From NCBI GenBank assembly GCA_913774355.1, contig CAJYGB010000022.1:206977-270976 (forward strand): a stretch of DNA of 64,000 nt, given 5' to 3'. Source of the stretch: an uncultured Chryseobacterium sp. (GTDB lineage: Bacteria > Bacteroidota > Bacteroidia > Flavobacteriales > Weeksellaceae). This document shows, piece by piece, positions 45,179 to 53,505 of this stretch; the stretch's first letter is position 1; each line of letters opens with the position of its first letter. The position numbers and the translations under genes are program-made. The notes beneath the pieces are model-generated. The model was not told the origin of the DNA. It did no database searches and was given only the letters and a program-made list of their open reading frames with translations.

Positions 45179-45817
45179 ATGATGAAAAACAAAATAATTA
45201 CAGCACTGTGTATTATTTCTGCCGTTATCCTGATCAACGCTCAGCAGCTTATTTTTAAGGATAAAAATTTTGAAAAGACTGTGCTTGAAAATTACGACCT
45301 CAACAGAGACGGGAAAATAAGCATTTCTGAAGCCGAAAGAGTGGAAAATTTATTCCTGATGAACAAAGGCATTACTTCTGTAGAAGACGTCTCTTATTTT
45401 AAAAACGCCCGGATGATTATTCTGGATCAGAACAATATTCCCCGGATATCACTGAAAAATATGGACAAAGTTCAGTTGATTTCCTGTGCCGGCAGCAAAG
45501 TTGCGGTTTTTACTGCAGAAAACCTGAAAAGCCTCACCTCACTGTATCTGGATGGTAACCAAATTGAAAATATTTCCCTGAAATCAACCCCGAAAATTAA
45601 CCAATTAACCGTATCTTTAAATAAAATTAAGACGATTGATGTGAGTGCCCTTAAACATCTCAAAAAATTAAATCTGGAACATAATCTGATTCAACAGCTT
45701 GATATTTCTTCAAACATCAATCTTGAGTCTCTCAATATCATGAAAAACCCTATCAGGGAAAAAGATCTTAAGAAAGGGCCGGCAAATGTCACCATCTTCG
45801 GATTTGATCAACCTTAA
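45179..45817 (+). CDS. Exported leucine-rich-repeat protein with EF-hand
   Basis: 212 residues with signal peptide MMKNKIITALCIISAVILINAQ. A canonical 12-residue EF-hand loop, DLNRDGKISISE (Asp40, Asn42, Asp44, Lys46, Glu51), precedes about five short LRRs: LTSLYLDGNQIENISL, INQLTVSLNKIKTIDVS, LKKLNLEHNLIQQLDIS and LESLNIMKNPI. This layout (Ca2+ loop then internalin-like LRRs) is seen in secreted Bacteroidetes proteins. There is no T9SS tail. Divergent from gldB with a 51-bp shared spacer. Confidence 0.85.
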   Translation: MMKNKIITALCIISAVILINAQQLIFKDKNFEKTVLENYDLNRDGKISISEAERVENLFLMNKGITSVEDVSYFKNARMIILDQNNIPRISLKNMDKVQLISCAGSKVAVFTAENLKSLTSLYLDGNQIENISLKSTPKINQLTVSLNKIKTIDVSALKHLKKLNLEHNLIQQLDISSNINLESLNIMKNPIREKDLKKGPANVTIFGFDQP

Positions 45818-45821
45818 GCAT

Positions 45822-46346
45822 ATGTACTTAGAAACGGAACGGCTTATTTTAAGAAAACTTGAGGAAACGGATGCCAAACGTCTGTTTCTCCTCGACTCCA
45901 ACCCTGAAGTTATGAAATACATCGGGGTTGCTCCCGTGTCAGACCTCAGAGAATCACAAAAGATCATCGGCAACATCCGGCAGCAGTATCTTGATCACGG
46001 GATTGGAAGACTGGCCGTCATCGAAAAAGAGAGCGGACTTCTTATCGGATGGAGCGGGCTAAAATTCTTGACACAGGAAACCAACGGCTATAAAAACATT
46101 TATGAGCTTGGCTACCGCTTCCTTCCGGAATATTGGGGGAAAGGCTATGCTTCGGAATCGGTGCGTGCTTCGCTCGACTTCGGTTTCAACGATCTGAGAA
46201 CGGATGTTATTTACGCTTATGCCCATTGTGAAAATAAAAGTTCCCTGGATGTTCTGGAAAAGTCAGGCTTTATAAAAACAGGCGAATTCGCCGAACCTGA
46301 CGGAATTTGCTTTTGGTACGAACTTCGCCGTGAAGATTATCATTAA
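45822..46346 (+). CDS. GNAT-family N-acetyltransferase, RimJ/RimL-like
   Basis: 174 residues from ATG 45822; the earlier start at 45786 overlaps the LRR gene and lacks support. MYLETERLILRKLEETDAKRLF is the RimJ/L-type opening. YELGYRFLPEYWGKGYASESVRASLDFGFN is the acetyl-CoA binding motif. DVIYAYAHCENKSSLDVLEKSGFI is the usual C-terminal motif. Substrate unknown. It begins 4 bp after the LRR stop, so they are likely co-transcribed. Confidence 0.9.
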   Translation: MYLETERLILRKLEETDAKRLFLLDSNPEVMKYIGVAPVSDLRESQKIIGNIRQQYLDHGIGRLAVIEKESGLLIGWSGLKFLTQETNGYKNIYELGYRFLPEYWGKGYASESVRASLDFGFNDLRTDVIYAYAHCENKSSLDVLEKSGFIKTGEFAEPDGICFWYELRREDYH

Positions 46347-46401
46347 ACCCCATCAAAATTTTTAATTTTGAATCATAAATAACAGACTAAAAATATAAAC
46401 A

Positions 46402-47190
46402 ATGCAGACCCAAAAGATTATCGATCATATTGTAAACTGGCTGAAAGATTATGCCGTAAAAGCAAACGTAAACGGATACGTTATCGGTGTTTCCGGAGGC
46501 GTAGACTCCGGAGTGGTTTCAACGCTTTGCGCCATGACAGGCCTTGAAGTGTTGCTGCTGGAAATGCCGATCCGCCAGAAAGAAGATCAGGTGAACCGTG
46601 CTCAGGAGCATATGGAATACCTAAAGAAAAAATTCCCGAATGTACAATCCAAAACCATCAACCTGACTCCTGTTTTCGAAAGTTTTGAGCAGGTGGTCCA
46701 TGACCATGTGGAAGGAAGATGGAGCAATAATCTTGCGCTGGCCAACACAAGATCCCGATTCAGAATGCTGAACCTGTATTATTTCGGTCAGCTCCACGGA
46801 CTTTTGGTATGCGGAACCGGAAATAAGGTGGAGGATTTCGGGATCGGATTTTACACCAAATACGGAGACGGCGGTGTGGATGTTTCCCCTATCGCCGATC
46901 TTTATAAAACCGAAGTCTATGAGCTTGCCAGAGGTTTAGATTTAATTGAAAGCATCCAAAACGCCATTCCTACGGACGGGCTTTGGGATGCGGAAAGAAC
47001 CGACGAAGACCAGATCGGAGCCACTTATCCTGAACTTGAAAAGATCCAGAAAGAATACGGAACAAAAGCCGTTGAGGATTATGAAGGGCGCGACAAGGAA
47101 GTATTTATGATTTTCGACCGGATGCACAAAGCCGCAAAGCATAAAATGGTTCCTATTCCGATCTGTGATGTTCCGGAAGAATGGAGATAA
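46402..47190 (+). CDS. nadE: NH3-dependent NAD(+) synthetase
   Basis: 262 residues, single-domain form without the glutaminase part, so ammonia is the nitrogen donor. The PP-loop is SGGVDS (31-36). TRSRFRMLNLYYFG, GTGNKVEDFGIGFYTKYGDGGVD and PIADLYKTEVYELAR are the conserved deamido-NAD and ATP-binding segments. PTDGLWDAERTDEDQIGATY completes the site. It makes NAD from deamido-NAD in the cytoplasm. Confidence 0.96.
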   Translation: MQTQKIIDHIVNWLKDYAVKANVNGYVIGVSGGVDSGVVSTLCAMTGLEVLLLEMPIRQKEDQVNRAQEHMEYLKKKFPNVQSKTINLTPVFESFEQVVHDHVEGRWSNNLALANTRSRFRMLNLYYFGQLHGLLVCGTGNKVEDFGIGFYTKYGDGGVDVSPIADLYKTEVYELARGLDLIESIQNAIPTDGLWDAERTDEDQIGATYPELEKIQKEYGTKAVEDYEGRDKEVFMIFDRMHKAAKHKMVPIPICDVPEEWR

Positions 47191-47205
47191 ATTGATTAAA
47201 TCAAT

Positions 47206-47345
47206 TTATCAGTGTAGCAATTTATTAATGTAACAGTCCAGCAATTGGTTAATTATTCAAATATTGATAATTGATATATTTAAAAAAATTGTTACACTGT
47301 ACATTAATGCATTGTTACATTGTTACACTGCTCTATTGTTAAATT
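47206..47345. repeat. Palindromic intergenic element, copy 3
   Basis: TCAGTGTAGCAATTTATTAA, TGTAACAGTCCAGCAATTGG, then inverse-oriented TTGTTACACTGTACATTAAT and ATTGTTACATTGTTACACTG. It is longer than copies 1 and 2, with doubled units. Confidence 0.55.
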
Positions 47346-47351
47346 AAAAAT

Positions 47352-47840
47352 ATGAATAATAAAACGAGACCGCTGTTTTTTATTTGCCTAGGGCTTTTGT
47401 TCGGGGTATTTGTAATGTATGTTTACAAAAATTTCATTACAGACGCGAAACCGGTTTCTACTGAAAAGGTGAGTGAAGCAGGACTAAACGATTCCCGGGA
47501 TTCCTTTCATCAATCGATCGATCAGCTGACGGAGGAGAAAACGGTCATCCACTATGTTAAACAAAACCATAGGCTTCCGGATTATTACATCACGAAAAAC
47601 CAGGCCCGAAACCTCGGCTGGAATCCTTCAAAAGGAAATCTTTGTGATGTGGCACCGGGAAAAGCTATTGGCGGAGACCGCTTCGGCAACAGGGAAAGAA
47701 TGCTGCCTGATGGCAAAACCTATTTTGAAGCCGATGTAAATTATCATTGCGGAAGCAGACAGGCAGACCGGATCGTTTTTACCAAAGACGGTGAAGTGTA
47801 TCTAAGTAAAAACCATTATAAAAGTTTTGAAAAACAGTAG
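47352..47840 (+). CDS. Membrane-anchored barnase-type ribonuclease
   Basis: 162 residues. An N-terminal signal/anchor helix (PLFFICLGLLFGVFVMYVY) is followed by a linker. A barnase fold occupies ~65-160: DYYITKNQARNLGWNPSKG (Lys82), GGDRFGNRERMLPDGKTYFEADVNY (catalytic base Glu126), SRQADRIVF (Arg136, Arg140) and KNHYKSF (catalytic acid His155). All residues needed for guanyl-specific RNA cleavage are present. Its stop overlaps the next gene. A barstar gene ends the operon, so this is a toxin or secreted nuclease with its inhibitor. Confidence 0.9.
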   Translation: MNNKTRPLFFICLGLLFGVFVMYVYKNFITDAKPVSTEKVSEAGLNDSRDSFHQSIDQLTEEKTVIHYVKQNHRLPDYYITKNQARNLGWNPSKGNLCDVAPGKAIGGDRFGNRERMLPDGKTYFEADVNYHCGSRQADRIVFTKDGEVYLSKNHYKSFEKQ

Positions 47841-48444
47841 TTTCAAAGTAGTACTGTTATGCTTTGTCTTCATTATTTCCTGCTCGGAAAAACAGCAGGA
47901 AACGATAAAAGAAGACAAAGCAATCACTATCCTGGTCCAGCCTTTTAAGGATATGAAACCGGAAAAAGTAAAGCGTCTTGCGAAAGAAATCAGAAAAATA
48001 TACCCACATGTCCGCATTCTGGAACCCATCGATTTTCCACCGAATGCGTATTACAAACCCCGTAACCGTTACCGGGCAGATTCTTCGATTGCTTTTCTGA
48101 GCAGGAATACAAAAGACGGTTTTATAACAATCGGGCTGACATCAAAAGACATTAGTGCTACCAAAGGTAAAATAAAAGATTTTGGACTGTTTGGCCTTGG
48201 CTTCAGACCCGGAAATGCCTGTATTGCTTCAAACTTCCGGCTGAATAAAAGCAATTCCGACGAACAGTTTTTTAAAATCTCCATCCATGAGCTCGGGCAT
48301 ACACAGGGCTTGCGGCACTGTCCGGCAAAAACGTGTTTCATGCGGGCTGCGGAAGGCAAAAACCCGACCGACGAAGAAACCGGTTTCTGTAAAAAATGCA
48401 GACAGGTTTTAATAAAAAGAAATTGGAAATTCAATTCAGTATGA
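47827..48444 (+). CDS. Archaemetzincin-like zinc metalloprotease lipoprotein
   Basis: 205 residues from a TTG that overlaps the ribonuclease gene by 14 bp; it is the only start giving a full signal (KNSSFKVVLLCFVFIISC, Cys19). The zinc site HELGHTQGLRHC (154-165) has the HExxHxxGxxH form plus the extra Cys typical of archaemetzincins. Downstream CFM and CKKC (Cys170, Cys188, Cys191) complete the structural zinc knot. It is anchored outside the inner membrane or on the outer membrane. Placed between barnase and barstar, and overlapping both, it may process one of them. Confidence 0.85.
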   Translation: MKNSSFKVVLLCFVFIISCSEKQQETIKEDKAITILVQPFKDMKPEKVKRLAKEIRKIYPHVRILEPIDFPPNAYYKPRNRYRADSSIAFLSRNTKDGFITIGLTSKDISATKGKIKDFGLFGLGFRPGNACIASNFRLNKSNSDEQFFKISIHELGHTQGLRHCPAKTCFMRAAEGKNPTDEETGFCKKCRQVLIKRNWKFNSV

Positions 48445-48746
48445 GTACAGTATATATCGATTTTACAGACATAGGAGATTACGAGGACTTCTATGCGCAA
48501 TTAAAAGAAAAACTTCCGCTTCCGGAATATTTCGGAGACAATCTGGATGCACTTTCGGATGTGATTACGGGCGGACTTGAAATGCCGCTTCACCTCGAAT
48601 TTGTCAATATGACCGTTGACCAGCTGGAAATCTTTGAGGATCTTCTGACAACCCTTGAAGATGCGGAAGACGAAGTGGAGGATTTTACTTTCACTTACTT
48701 CCTCGAACAATATGAGGATGACGAAGATGATGCGGAAGAAGACTAG
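48441..48746 (+). CDS. Barstar-family ribonuclease inhibitor
   Basis: 101 residues from ATG 48441, which overlaps the protease stop as ATGA; a longer frame from 48396 is unlikely. STVYIDFTDIGDYEDFYAQLKEKLPLPEYFGDNLDALSDVITG is the barstar opening (YFGxNLDAL). The acidic helix/loop that plugs the barnase active site is represented by Asp-rich residues. The C-terminus (YEDDEDDAEED) is an added acidic tail. Cytoplasmic, it should protect the cell from the ribonuclease before export. Confidence 0.92.
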   Translation: MSTVYIDFTDIGDYEDFYAQLKEKLPLPEYFGDNLDALSDVITGGLEMPLHLEFVNMTVDQLEIFEDLLTTLEDAEDEVEDFTFTYFLEQYEDDEDDAEED

Positions 48747-48761
48747 GTAAAATATTACAAA

Positions 48762-48791
48762 GGCTGTCAAGAAATTTTGACAGCTTTTTTT
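48762..48791 (+). terminator. Rho-independent terminator
   Basis: GGCTGTCAA/TTGACAGC stem with T7, 15 bases after the barstar stop. It closes the three-gene cassette. Confidence 0.85.
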
Positions 48792-49114
48792 ATTCTGATA
48801 AGGTAACAGGTTTGTGAAACCCGTCACGTCTAATTATTTTCCCACTTTCTTTAAATTACACAATCTGCCGTCCATTATAAATGCATAAATTTTTCCTGCA
48901 AGACAACTCGGGAATACCATTCAATAGCAGTTACAGGCTTTTATCCATACTTCAAAAAACCCTTATTTAACCTAAAATTCTAAAAATCTTCATTAAAAGC
49001 CTAAAAAGTCTTCATATAAGACATTTTTGGGGCATCTATGTGGTACTTTTAGGTTTTACGGCGATAGGTTATTTTATTAATTTTAACATTTACAATCAAC
49101 TATAAAAATAATCT
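48792..49114. other. Spacer upstream of the Crp/Fnr gene
   Basis: No gene. Near 48803-48832 is a hairpin ACAGGTTTGTGAAACCCGT, similar to that at 54365-54387. At 49008-49022 the palindrome GTCTTCATATAAGAC lies 93 bp upstream of the regulator and could be its own operator. The rest is AT-rich. Confidence 0.4.
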
Positions 49115-49711
49115 ATGATCATCTCAGAAAACCTATTGTTTTCGTACGGAGCTGAGCTGCAAAATTATCATTCCGGCGATACAATCATCGAGGAAGACAG
49201 CACCCCAAAATATTATTTTCAAATAAAATCCGGTACTGTAAAACTGAGCAGCTTTTTGGAAGACGGTAAAGAATTTATTCACGGGCTTCCCTTTGACGGT
49301 CATTGTTTTGCGGAGACCTACCTGTTTACGGAAAAAAAATATGCGGTAAATGCCATCGCCGTTACGGACTGCGAAATTATACGGTTTGAAAAAAAAAGGC
49401 TGACCGATCTCCTTCTGGAAAAGCCGGATCTTATCCTTAAAGTATATTCCTATACGGCAGACCGGATGCACTATCGCTACCTGACTTCCGCCCCGTTTTC
49501 ATTCAAAGACCCGATGACCAAACTGCATATCCTGATGCGGCACATTAAAGACCATTTCGGTTTTAAAGAGAAATTTTCATTTCCGGTTCCGTATACCCGG
49601 CAGCAGCTGGCTTCCCTTACCGGAATGCGGATCGAAACAGTCATCCGGGCCATCAAAAAAATGGAAAAACAGAATGTGCTGAAAATCGATAACAGTAAGA
49701 TTTACATTTAA
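49115..49711 (+). CDS. Crp/Fnr-family transcriptional regulator
   Basis: 198 residues. A cyclic-nucleotide-binding-type beta-roll (~10-105: YHSGDTIIEEDSTPKYYFQIKSGTVKLSSF, FAETYLFTEKKYAVNAIAVTDCEII) leads to a dimer helix. A winged HTH follows (~155-198: PYTRQQLASLTGMRIETVIRAIKKMEKQNVL). The cAMP-contacting RS/T pair is absent and there is no Fnr-type Cys cluster, so the ligand is unknown. AT-rich upstream DNA and a palindrome suggest autoregulation. Confidence 0.92.
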   Translation: MIISENLLFSYGAELQNYHSGDTIIEEDSTPKYYFQIKSGTVKLSSFLEDGKEFIHGLPFDGHCFAETYLFTEKKYAVNAIAVTDCEIIRFEKKRLTDLLLEKPDLILKVYSYTADRMHYRYLTSAPFSFKDPMTKLHILMRHIKDHFGFKEKFSFPVPYTRQQLASLTGMRIETVIRAIKKMEKQNVLKIDNSKIYI

Positions 49712-49927
49712 CGAAGTAGAAATCTGATTAACAGGCCGGAAGAGGAAAGCTTAATGTTGGAAATTTATCTTATCAACCTTATTTTTAAAGTATTCTTTAT
49801 CAAATAAGATCATTGGTTATTATGCAAAAATAAAATCCATCTAAAATCCGTATTCACCGATCTGAATTCCAATTTTTAATTTAATAATCGAATCAAAATT
49901 ATATTTAATCAAACCTTTATCTGCCAT

Positions 49928-49963
49928 AAAAAATCCTTAACTGCCAAGACGGTTAAGGATTTT
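49928..49963 (-). terminator. Rho-independent terminator of pafA
   Basis: AAAATCCTTAAC/GTTAAGGATTTT stem with loop TGCCAAGACG. The minus-strand side continues into T-rich sequence, 20 bases after the pafA stop. Confidence 0.8.
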
Positions 49964-49982
49964 AATTTTTATACAATGAATT

Positions 49983-51629
49983 TTACTTTCCGATCGCTTC
50001 GCTGATCGGGTTTCCTACATTCCCGCTCGGGAACTGTATTTTCAGTAAAGAGGAAACTGTTGGCGCGATATCGGTCATGAAATAAGCTTTACTGCTTTCG
50101 CCATGCTGGATTCCCCAACCCATGAAGATTAGCGGAATGTGTGAATCGTAAGAGTTCCATACGCTGTGTGTAGTTCCGGTTTTAGAATACGGAGGAAGCA
50201 TGGAATCGTGCGAAATCAGCTGAATATCCCCGCTTCTCTGCCGGTTGATTCCGTTGATGATCCTTTGCTTGATCGGCTCCGGGATTGTTGCTTCCGAAAC
50301 TTTTGTTACAGCTACAGCATACAGGTCGGAAGGATCGTTTTCAATTTCCTTTACCGTGAAATCAACGACATCTTCCAGTTTAATATTGTTTTCTTTCAGC
50401 AACTTTCTGTCGAAGTAAATCTGGTAATTATCCACCGCATTGATTAGCTTATCCACCCCGAATTTTTCTTTCAGTTTCTGATTGACATTTTTATCCATCC
50501 CGTCGCCAAAGAAGCCGGTGGTAATTTTATGCTCCTGTAAAAATCCTACGGAATGTGCCCCGCCATGGTCTGCCGAAAGAAAAATGGTATACTGCCCTTT
50601 TCCGACTTTAGCATCCAGATAGTTGAAAAACCGGGCTAAATCCTGGTCCAGCCTTAGATAAACATCCTCTACTTCAATGGAATTAGGGCCGAATTTATGG
50701 CCTGCGTAATCGGTAGAAGCCAGGTTGATCGCCAGCATATCCACAATATCGTCTCCTCCTAATTTTTCGCCTTCGATGGCAGCTTCGGCCAGTTTTAAAG
50801 TTAAGGTATTACCAAAAGGCGTATAACGGATATTGTCTTTTTTAGCCTGGTAATCGGCCGCCAGGTTGCTGTATGGGAAAGTTGGTGTTTTGGCACTCCC
50901 CAGAAGGCCTTCCCATGGCGAATTGTCCGGCGCACTTTCTGTGTACTGATTAATCGGCAACAAGGTATTCCAGCCGTTTGCCACCAGTTTCTCCGGCATA
51001 TTCTGAGAGTTAAATGCCTTCACCCACTGCGGAAGATCGTTCATGTACCAGGTGCTGGTGATGAAATTCCCTGTAGAATCGTCGAACCAGAAGGCCCCGT
51101 TCGGCGTATGGCCCGCAGGTAAAATAGAAGCCCTGTCTTTCAACGAAACCCCGATTACTTTCCCCTGGAAATTGGTGGCCAGCTTCAGCTCATCAGTGAT
51201 GGTAGTCGACCAAAGGTTTTTCGGGGAATGGCTCCCGATCTTGGCATTGGTGGTTCCTACCGGCTGTACGCTTTCATCGGTGGTACAATACACATTCTTC
51301 CCGGTTTCCTTATCCGTCCAGTCGTTTCCCGCAATCCCGTGAATGGCAGGGACCGAACCGGTATAAATGCAGGTATGCCCCAAAGCGGTAATGGTAGGTA
51401 CATAAGGAATATGAACATTGTTTAAGGAATAACCGGTGTTTAATAATCTTTTGAAACCATCATTGCCGTATTTGTTGTAAAACCGGTACAAATAATCCCA
51501 TCGCATCTGGTCTACTACCAAACCGACAACCAGTTTGGGCCTTTCCAGCTGAGTATTTTTGTTCTTCTGTGCATTGATTGTGATTATGGACAGTCCCATG
51601 GCCGCCGCAACCGAAATTTTCCTTAACAT
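49983..51629 (-). CDS. pafA: PafA-type alkaline phosphatase
   Basis: 548 residues with signal peptide MLRKISVAAAMGLSIITINAQ. It releases phosphate from phosphomonoesters in the periplasm. Compared with the studied Elizabethkingia meningoseptica PafA, every active-site residue is conserved with a constant +2 offset. These are zinc ligands Asp40, Asp307, His311, Asp354, His355 and His488; nucleophile Thr81 (TITALGHTC); phosphate-contacting Asn102; and Lys164/Arg166 (SLKDR). The Thr nucleophile and Asn/Lys/Arg set mark PafA rather than PhoA or PhoX. PafA enzymes are known to resist phosphate inhibition. A -7-like TAAATTTG lies just upstream. Confidence 0.97.
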   Translation of the reverse strand: MLRKISVAAAMGLSIITINAQKNKNTQLERPKLVVGLVVDQMRWDYLYRFYNKYGNDGFKRLLNTGYSLNNVHIPYVPTITALGHTCIYTGSVPAIHGIAGNDWTDKETGKNVYCTTDESVQPVGTTNAKIGSHSPKNLWSTTITDELKLATNFQGKVIGVSLKDRASILPAGHTPNGAFWFDDSTGNFITSTWYMNDLPQWVKAFNSQNMPEKLVANGWNTLLPINQYTESAPDNSPWEGLLGSAKTPTFPYSNLAADYQAKKDNIRYTPFGNTLTLKLAEAAIEGEKLGGDDIVDMLAINLASTDYAGHKFGPNSIEVEDVYLRLDQDLARFFNYLDAKVGKGQYTIFLSADHGGAHSVGFLQEHKITTGFFGDGMDKNVNQKLKEKFGVDKLINAVDNYQIYFDRKLLKENNIKLEDVVDFTVKEIENDPSDLYAVAVTKVSEATIPEPIKQRIINGINRQRSGDIQLISHDSMLPPYSKTGTTHSVWNSYDSHIPLIFMGWGIQHGESSKAYFMTDIAPTVSSLLKIQFPSGNVGNPISEAIGK

Positions 51630-52186
51630 CCGCTAAATTTTTATTGGGAACAAATTTACGGGTTTTGAAAGTTTCGGTGTATGAAGTTTTGATTAAATTT
51701 AAATACATAATTATTTAAGGACTGTTTTAATGATTCAATATGATCAAAACGAACATGCAAGATGTTTATCGCAAGGATAGACAGAGCCGCTTCGCTTATT
51801 TATGAAATACAAAAAATTGTGCTTTGTATTACTTTGTTAAGTGTAACGGCCTTGTTTATCTTATTCTGATCGCATAAAATTTACGTCCTTGTTTATCCTT
51901 GCGTTTAAATTTTTATTCCAATCCTCGATCATTTCTTTCACAATACTGAACTGGTCTTTTCTAAAAAGTAATTCCGAAGTTGTCTTTAAAGACCTCGATC
52001 AAGTTGAATTTTTTTTGATGAAGAAAGAGATCCTCATAAGATTAATTCAAAATTAATATTCTAAAATTGCCTGGAATCAGGAGATTTTAATGAGATTTTA
52101 TTTAAATTTGAATCAGCACAAAATAACAATATGGTAGAACTTTAAACTCAGTATTCATGAATATCTTCAGGCGTTAAATATTCAAT
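51630..52186. other. Gene-free spacer
   Basis: No supported ORF in about 557 bases. A TATCGCAAGGATA segment at about 51765-51777 and an inverse TTATCCTTGCG at about 51894-51904 could pair. GATCGCATAAAATTT and TTACGTCCTTGTTTATCC look like debris of a decayed element. The last 100 bases before the GNAT gene are AT-rich promoter-like DNA. Confidence 0.4.
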
Positions 52187-52723
52187 ATGGAAATCAGAAA
52201 ACTGGAAAAACTCATCGGAAATCCTACACTTTTATGGGGAGAGAATGGCTACCGTACCGATAAAATTTATGTTGTTTCCGCCATTGAAATCGGAACTTCT
52301 TTTGAGTTCAGCTTACGGGAAAAAGATCAGCCGTACACCAAAACCCGGGAAATTAGTCCCGGAGATACGGAACAACTGAATACTATTATCGGACAGGGGC
52401 ATTCTTCAGGAGCATTTCATGAAGAGGAACTGATCGGCTGGGCCATCTGCGACTACAGATCCTGGAATAACAGCCTGCTTATTAAAAGCCTGTGGGTAAG
52501 CGAAGCATTCCGGGGGCACAGTATCGGCAAAATGCTGATCAAAAACGTTAACCGTAGAGCCCGCGAACTGCAATGCAGGATCGTGGAAACTGAAACGCAG
52601 AATACCAATTATCCAGCCATTCAGTTTTACCGGAAAGCAGGATTTGCGATCACCGGAATCAATACCAAATTGTATGATAATTCTACGGAAACTGCTGTTT
52701 TTATGAGTTTCGAGTTGATTTAA
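52187..52723 (+). CDS. GNAT-family N-acetyltransferase
   Basis: 178 residues. The acetyl-CoA motif is LIKSLWVSEAFRGHSIGKMLIKNVNRRA, with the R/QxxGxG/A loop as FRGHSIGK. Motif B is TQNTNYPAIQFYRKAGFAITGINTKLYDN. The N-terminal half and the phrase LWVSEAFRGHSIGKML resemble streptothricin-type acetyltransferases, but resistance cannot be inferred. Stand-alone gene. Confidence 0.88.
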   Translation: MEIRKLEKLIGNPTLLWGENGYRTDKIYVVSAIEIGTSFEFSLREKDQPYTKTREISPGDTEQLNTIIGQGHSSGAFHEEELIGWAICDYRSWNNSLLIKSLWVSEAFRGHSIGKMLIKNVNRRARELQCRIVETETQNTNYPAIQFYRKAGFAITGINTKLYDNSTETAVFMSFELI

Positions 52724-52840
52724 AAAAGGTCATAAAGTTTTGAAACATGAAAACCCCATTAGATTTTAGTGTTTTTGGTAGCTGAGCATAGCCGCCGCAT
52801 AGTTTAGAACATATCGGATTAAAATCAAAGTAATTTTTAA

Positions 52841-53001
52841 AATCTGTTGAAATTTCTCACCATTCAGCAATTAAGATATTTTAGCTTGAAAAATCAATTT
52901 ATTAAGTATTACTTTATTCATTTGATTCATTGAAATTGAGCACAAGATTCTACAGTAGAAAAAGTTAAGAATAAAAAAAGTTGATTTAAAATTTAAACTA
53001 A
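52841..53001. repeat. MITE-like element, copy C (degenerate)
   Basis: AATCTGTTGAAATTTCTCAC, then AATTAAGATATTTTAGCTTG, TTCATTGAAATTGAG, AGTTAAGAATAAAAAAAGTT and TTTAAAATTTAAACTA. The blocks follow the same order as copy B (CTGTTTAAATTTACC, AATTTAAGGTATTTTAGCTT, TCAATTGAAATC, AAGAATAAACAAAGTT, AAAATTTAAACAGGC). It is the most eroded copy. Confidence 0.6.
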
Positions 53002-53032
53002 TTTTAGAAATTATTGACTTATCCACAATATT

Positions 53033-53407
53033 TTAAAAGTTATCCACAAATTCTCCAATTTTATCCACGATTTCGTTTCCCCAATCGGTAATGGCTTCCA
53101 ATACCGGAATAAAGGTCTTCCCGAAATCTGTCAGCGCATATTCTACGCGGATCGGAGGCTTTTGTCCATAAACAGTCCTGGAAACAAGACCGTCTTTTTC
53201 CAACTGTTTCAGCTGAAGACTGAGCGTCATTTCCGTAACCGAAAACAATTCTTTCCGCAGCTCACCGTATCTTTTTGTGCCTTCTTTCAGATGATAGAGA
53301 ATAACGGTTTTCCACTTTCCTCCTACCAGATCCATCGCCAGGCTTACCGAACATGGGTAGAGCTTTCCGTTTACCTTGACATAATTGCCGGTGCATTCTT
53401 TTTTCAT
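53033..53407 (-). CDS. HxlR-family transcriptional regulator
   Basis: 124 residues from ATG 53407; a longer frame adds 21 residues lying in the operator region. CxxxL-type YPCSVSLAMDLVGGKWKTVILYHL starts the domain. The winged helix is RYGELRKELFSVTEMTLSLQLKQLEKDGLVSRTVY, and VEYALTDFGKTFIPVLEAITDWG the usual C-terminus. The conserved N-terminal Cys (Cys4 region and Cys18) can sense electrophiles in some relatives. Divergent from a quinone reductase with a palindrome between them, a typical regulator-target pair. Confidence 0.92.
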   Translation of the reverse strand: MKKECTGNYVKVNGKLYPCSVSLAMDLVGGKWKTVILYHLKEGTKRYGELRKELFSVTEMTLSLQLKQLEKDGLVSRTVYGQKPPIRVEYALTDFGKTFIPVLEAITDWGNEIVDKIGEFVDNF

Positions 53408-53468
53408 TTTTTTAAAACTATCAAATCGGATAGGTATTGCAAATGTAACCGACTCAAAATAATTTTGC

Positions 53469-53487
53469 AACTATACATTATATAGTT
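53469..53487. promoter_or_regulatory. HxlR operator candidate
   Basis: AACTATACATTATATAGTT: 7-bp inverted arms around CATTA, midway in the 98-bp divergent spacer between the HxlR gene and the quinone reductase. Confidence 0.6.
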
Positions 53488-53505
53488 TAAACAAAAATTC
53501 AATAC

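Noticed and set aside
51765-51904. Inverted CGCAAGGATA pair as a possible insertion-sequence end pair
   Set aside because: Only about 10 bases match, no target duplication or ORF is present between them.
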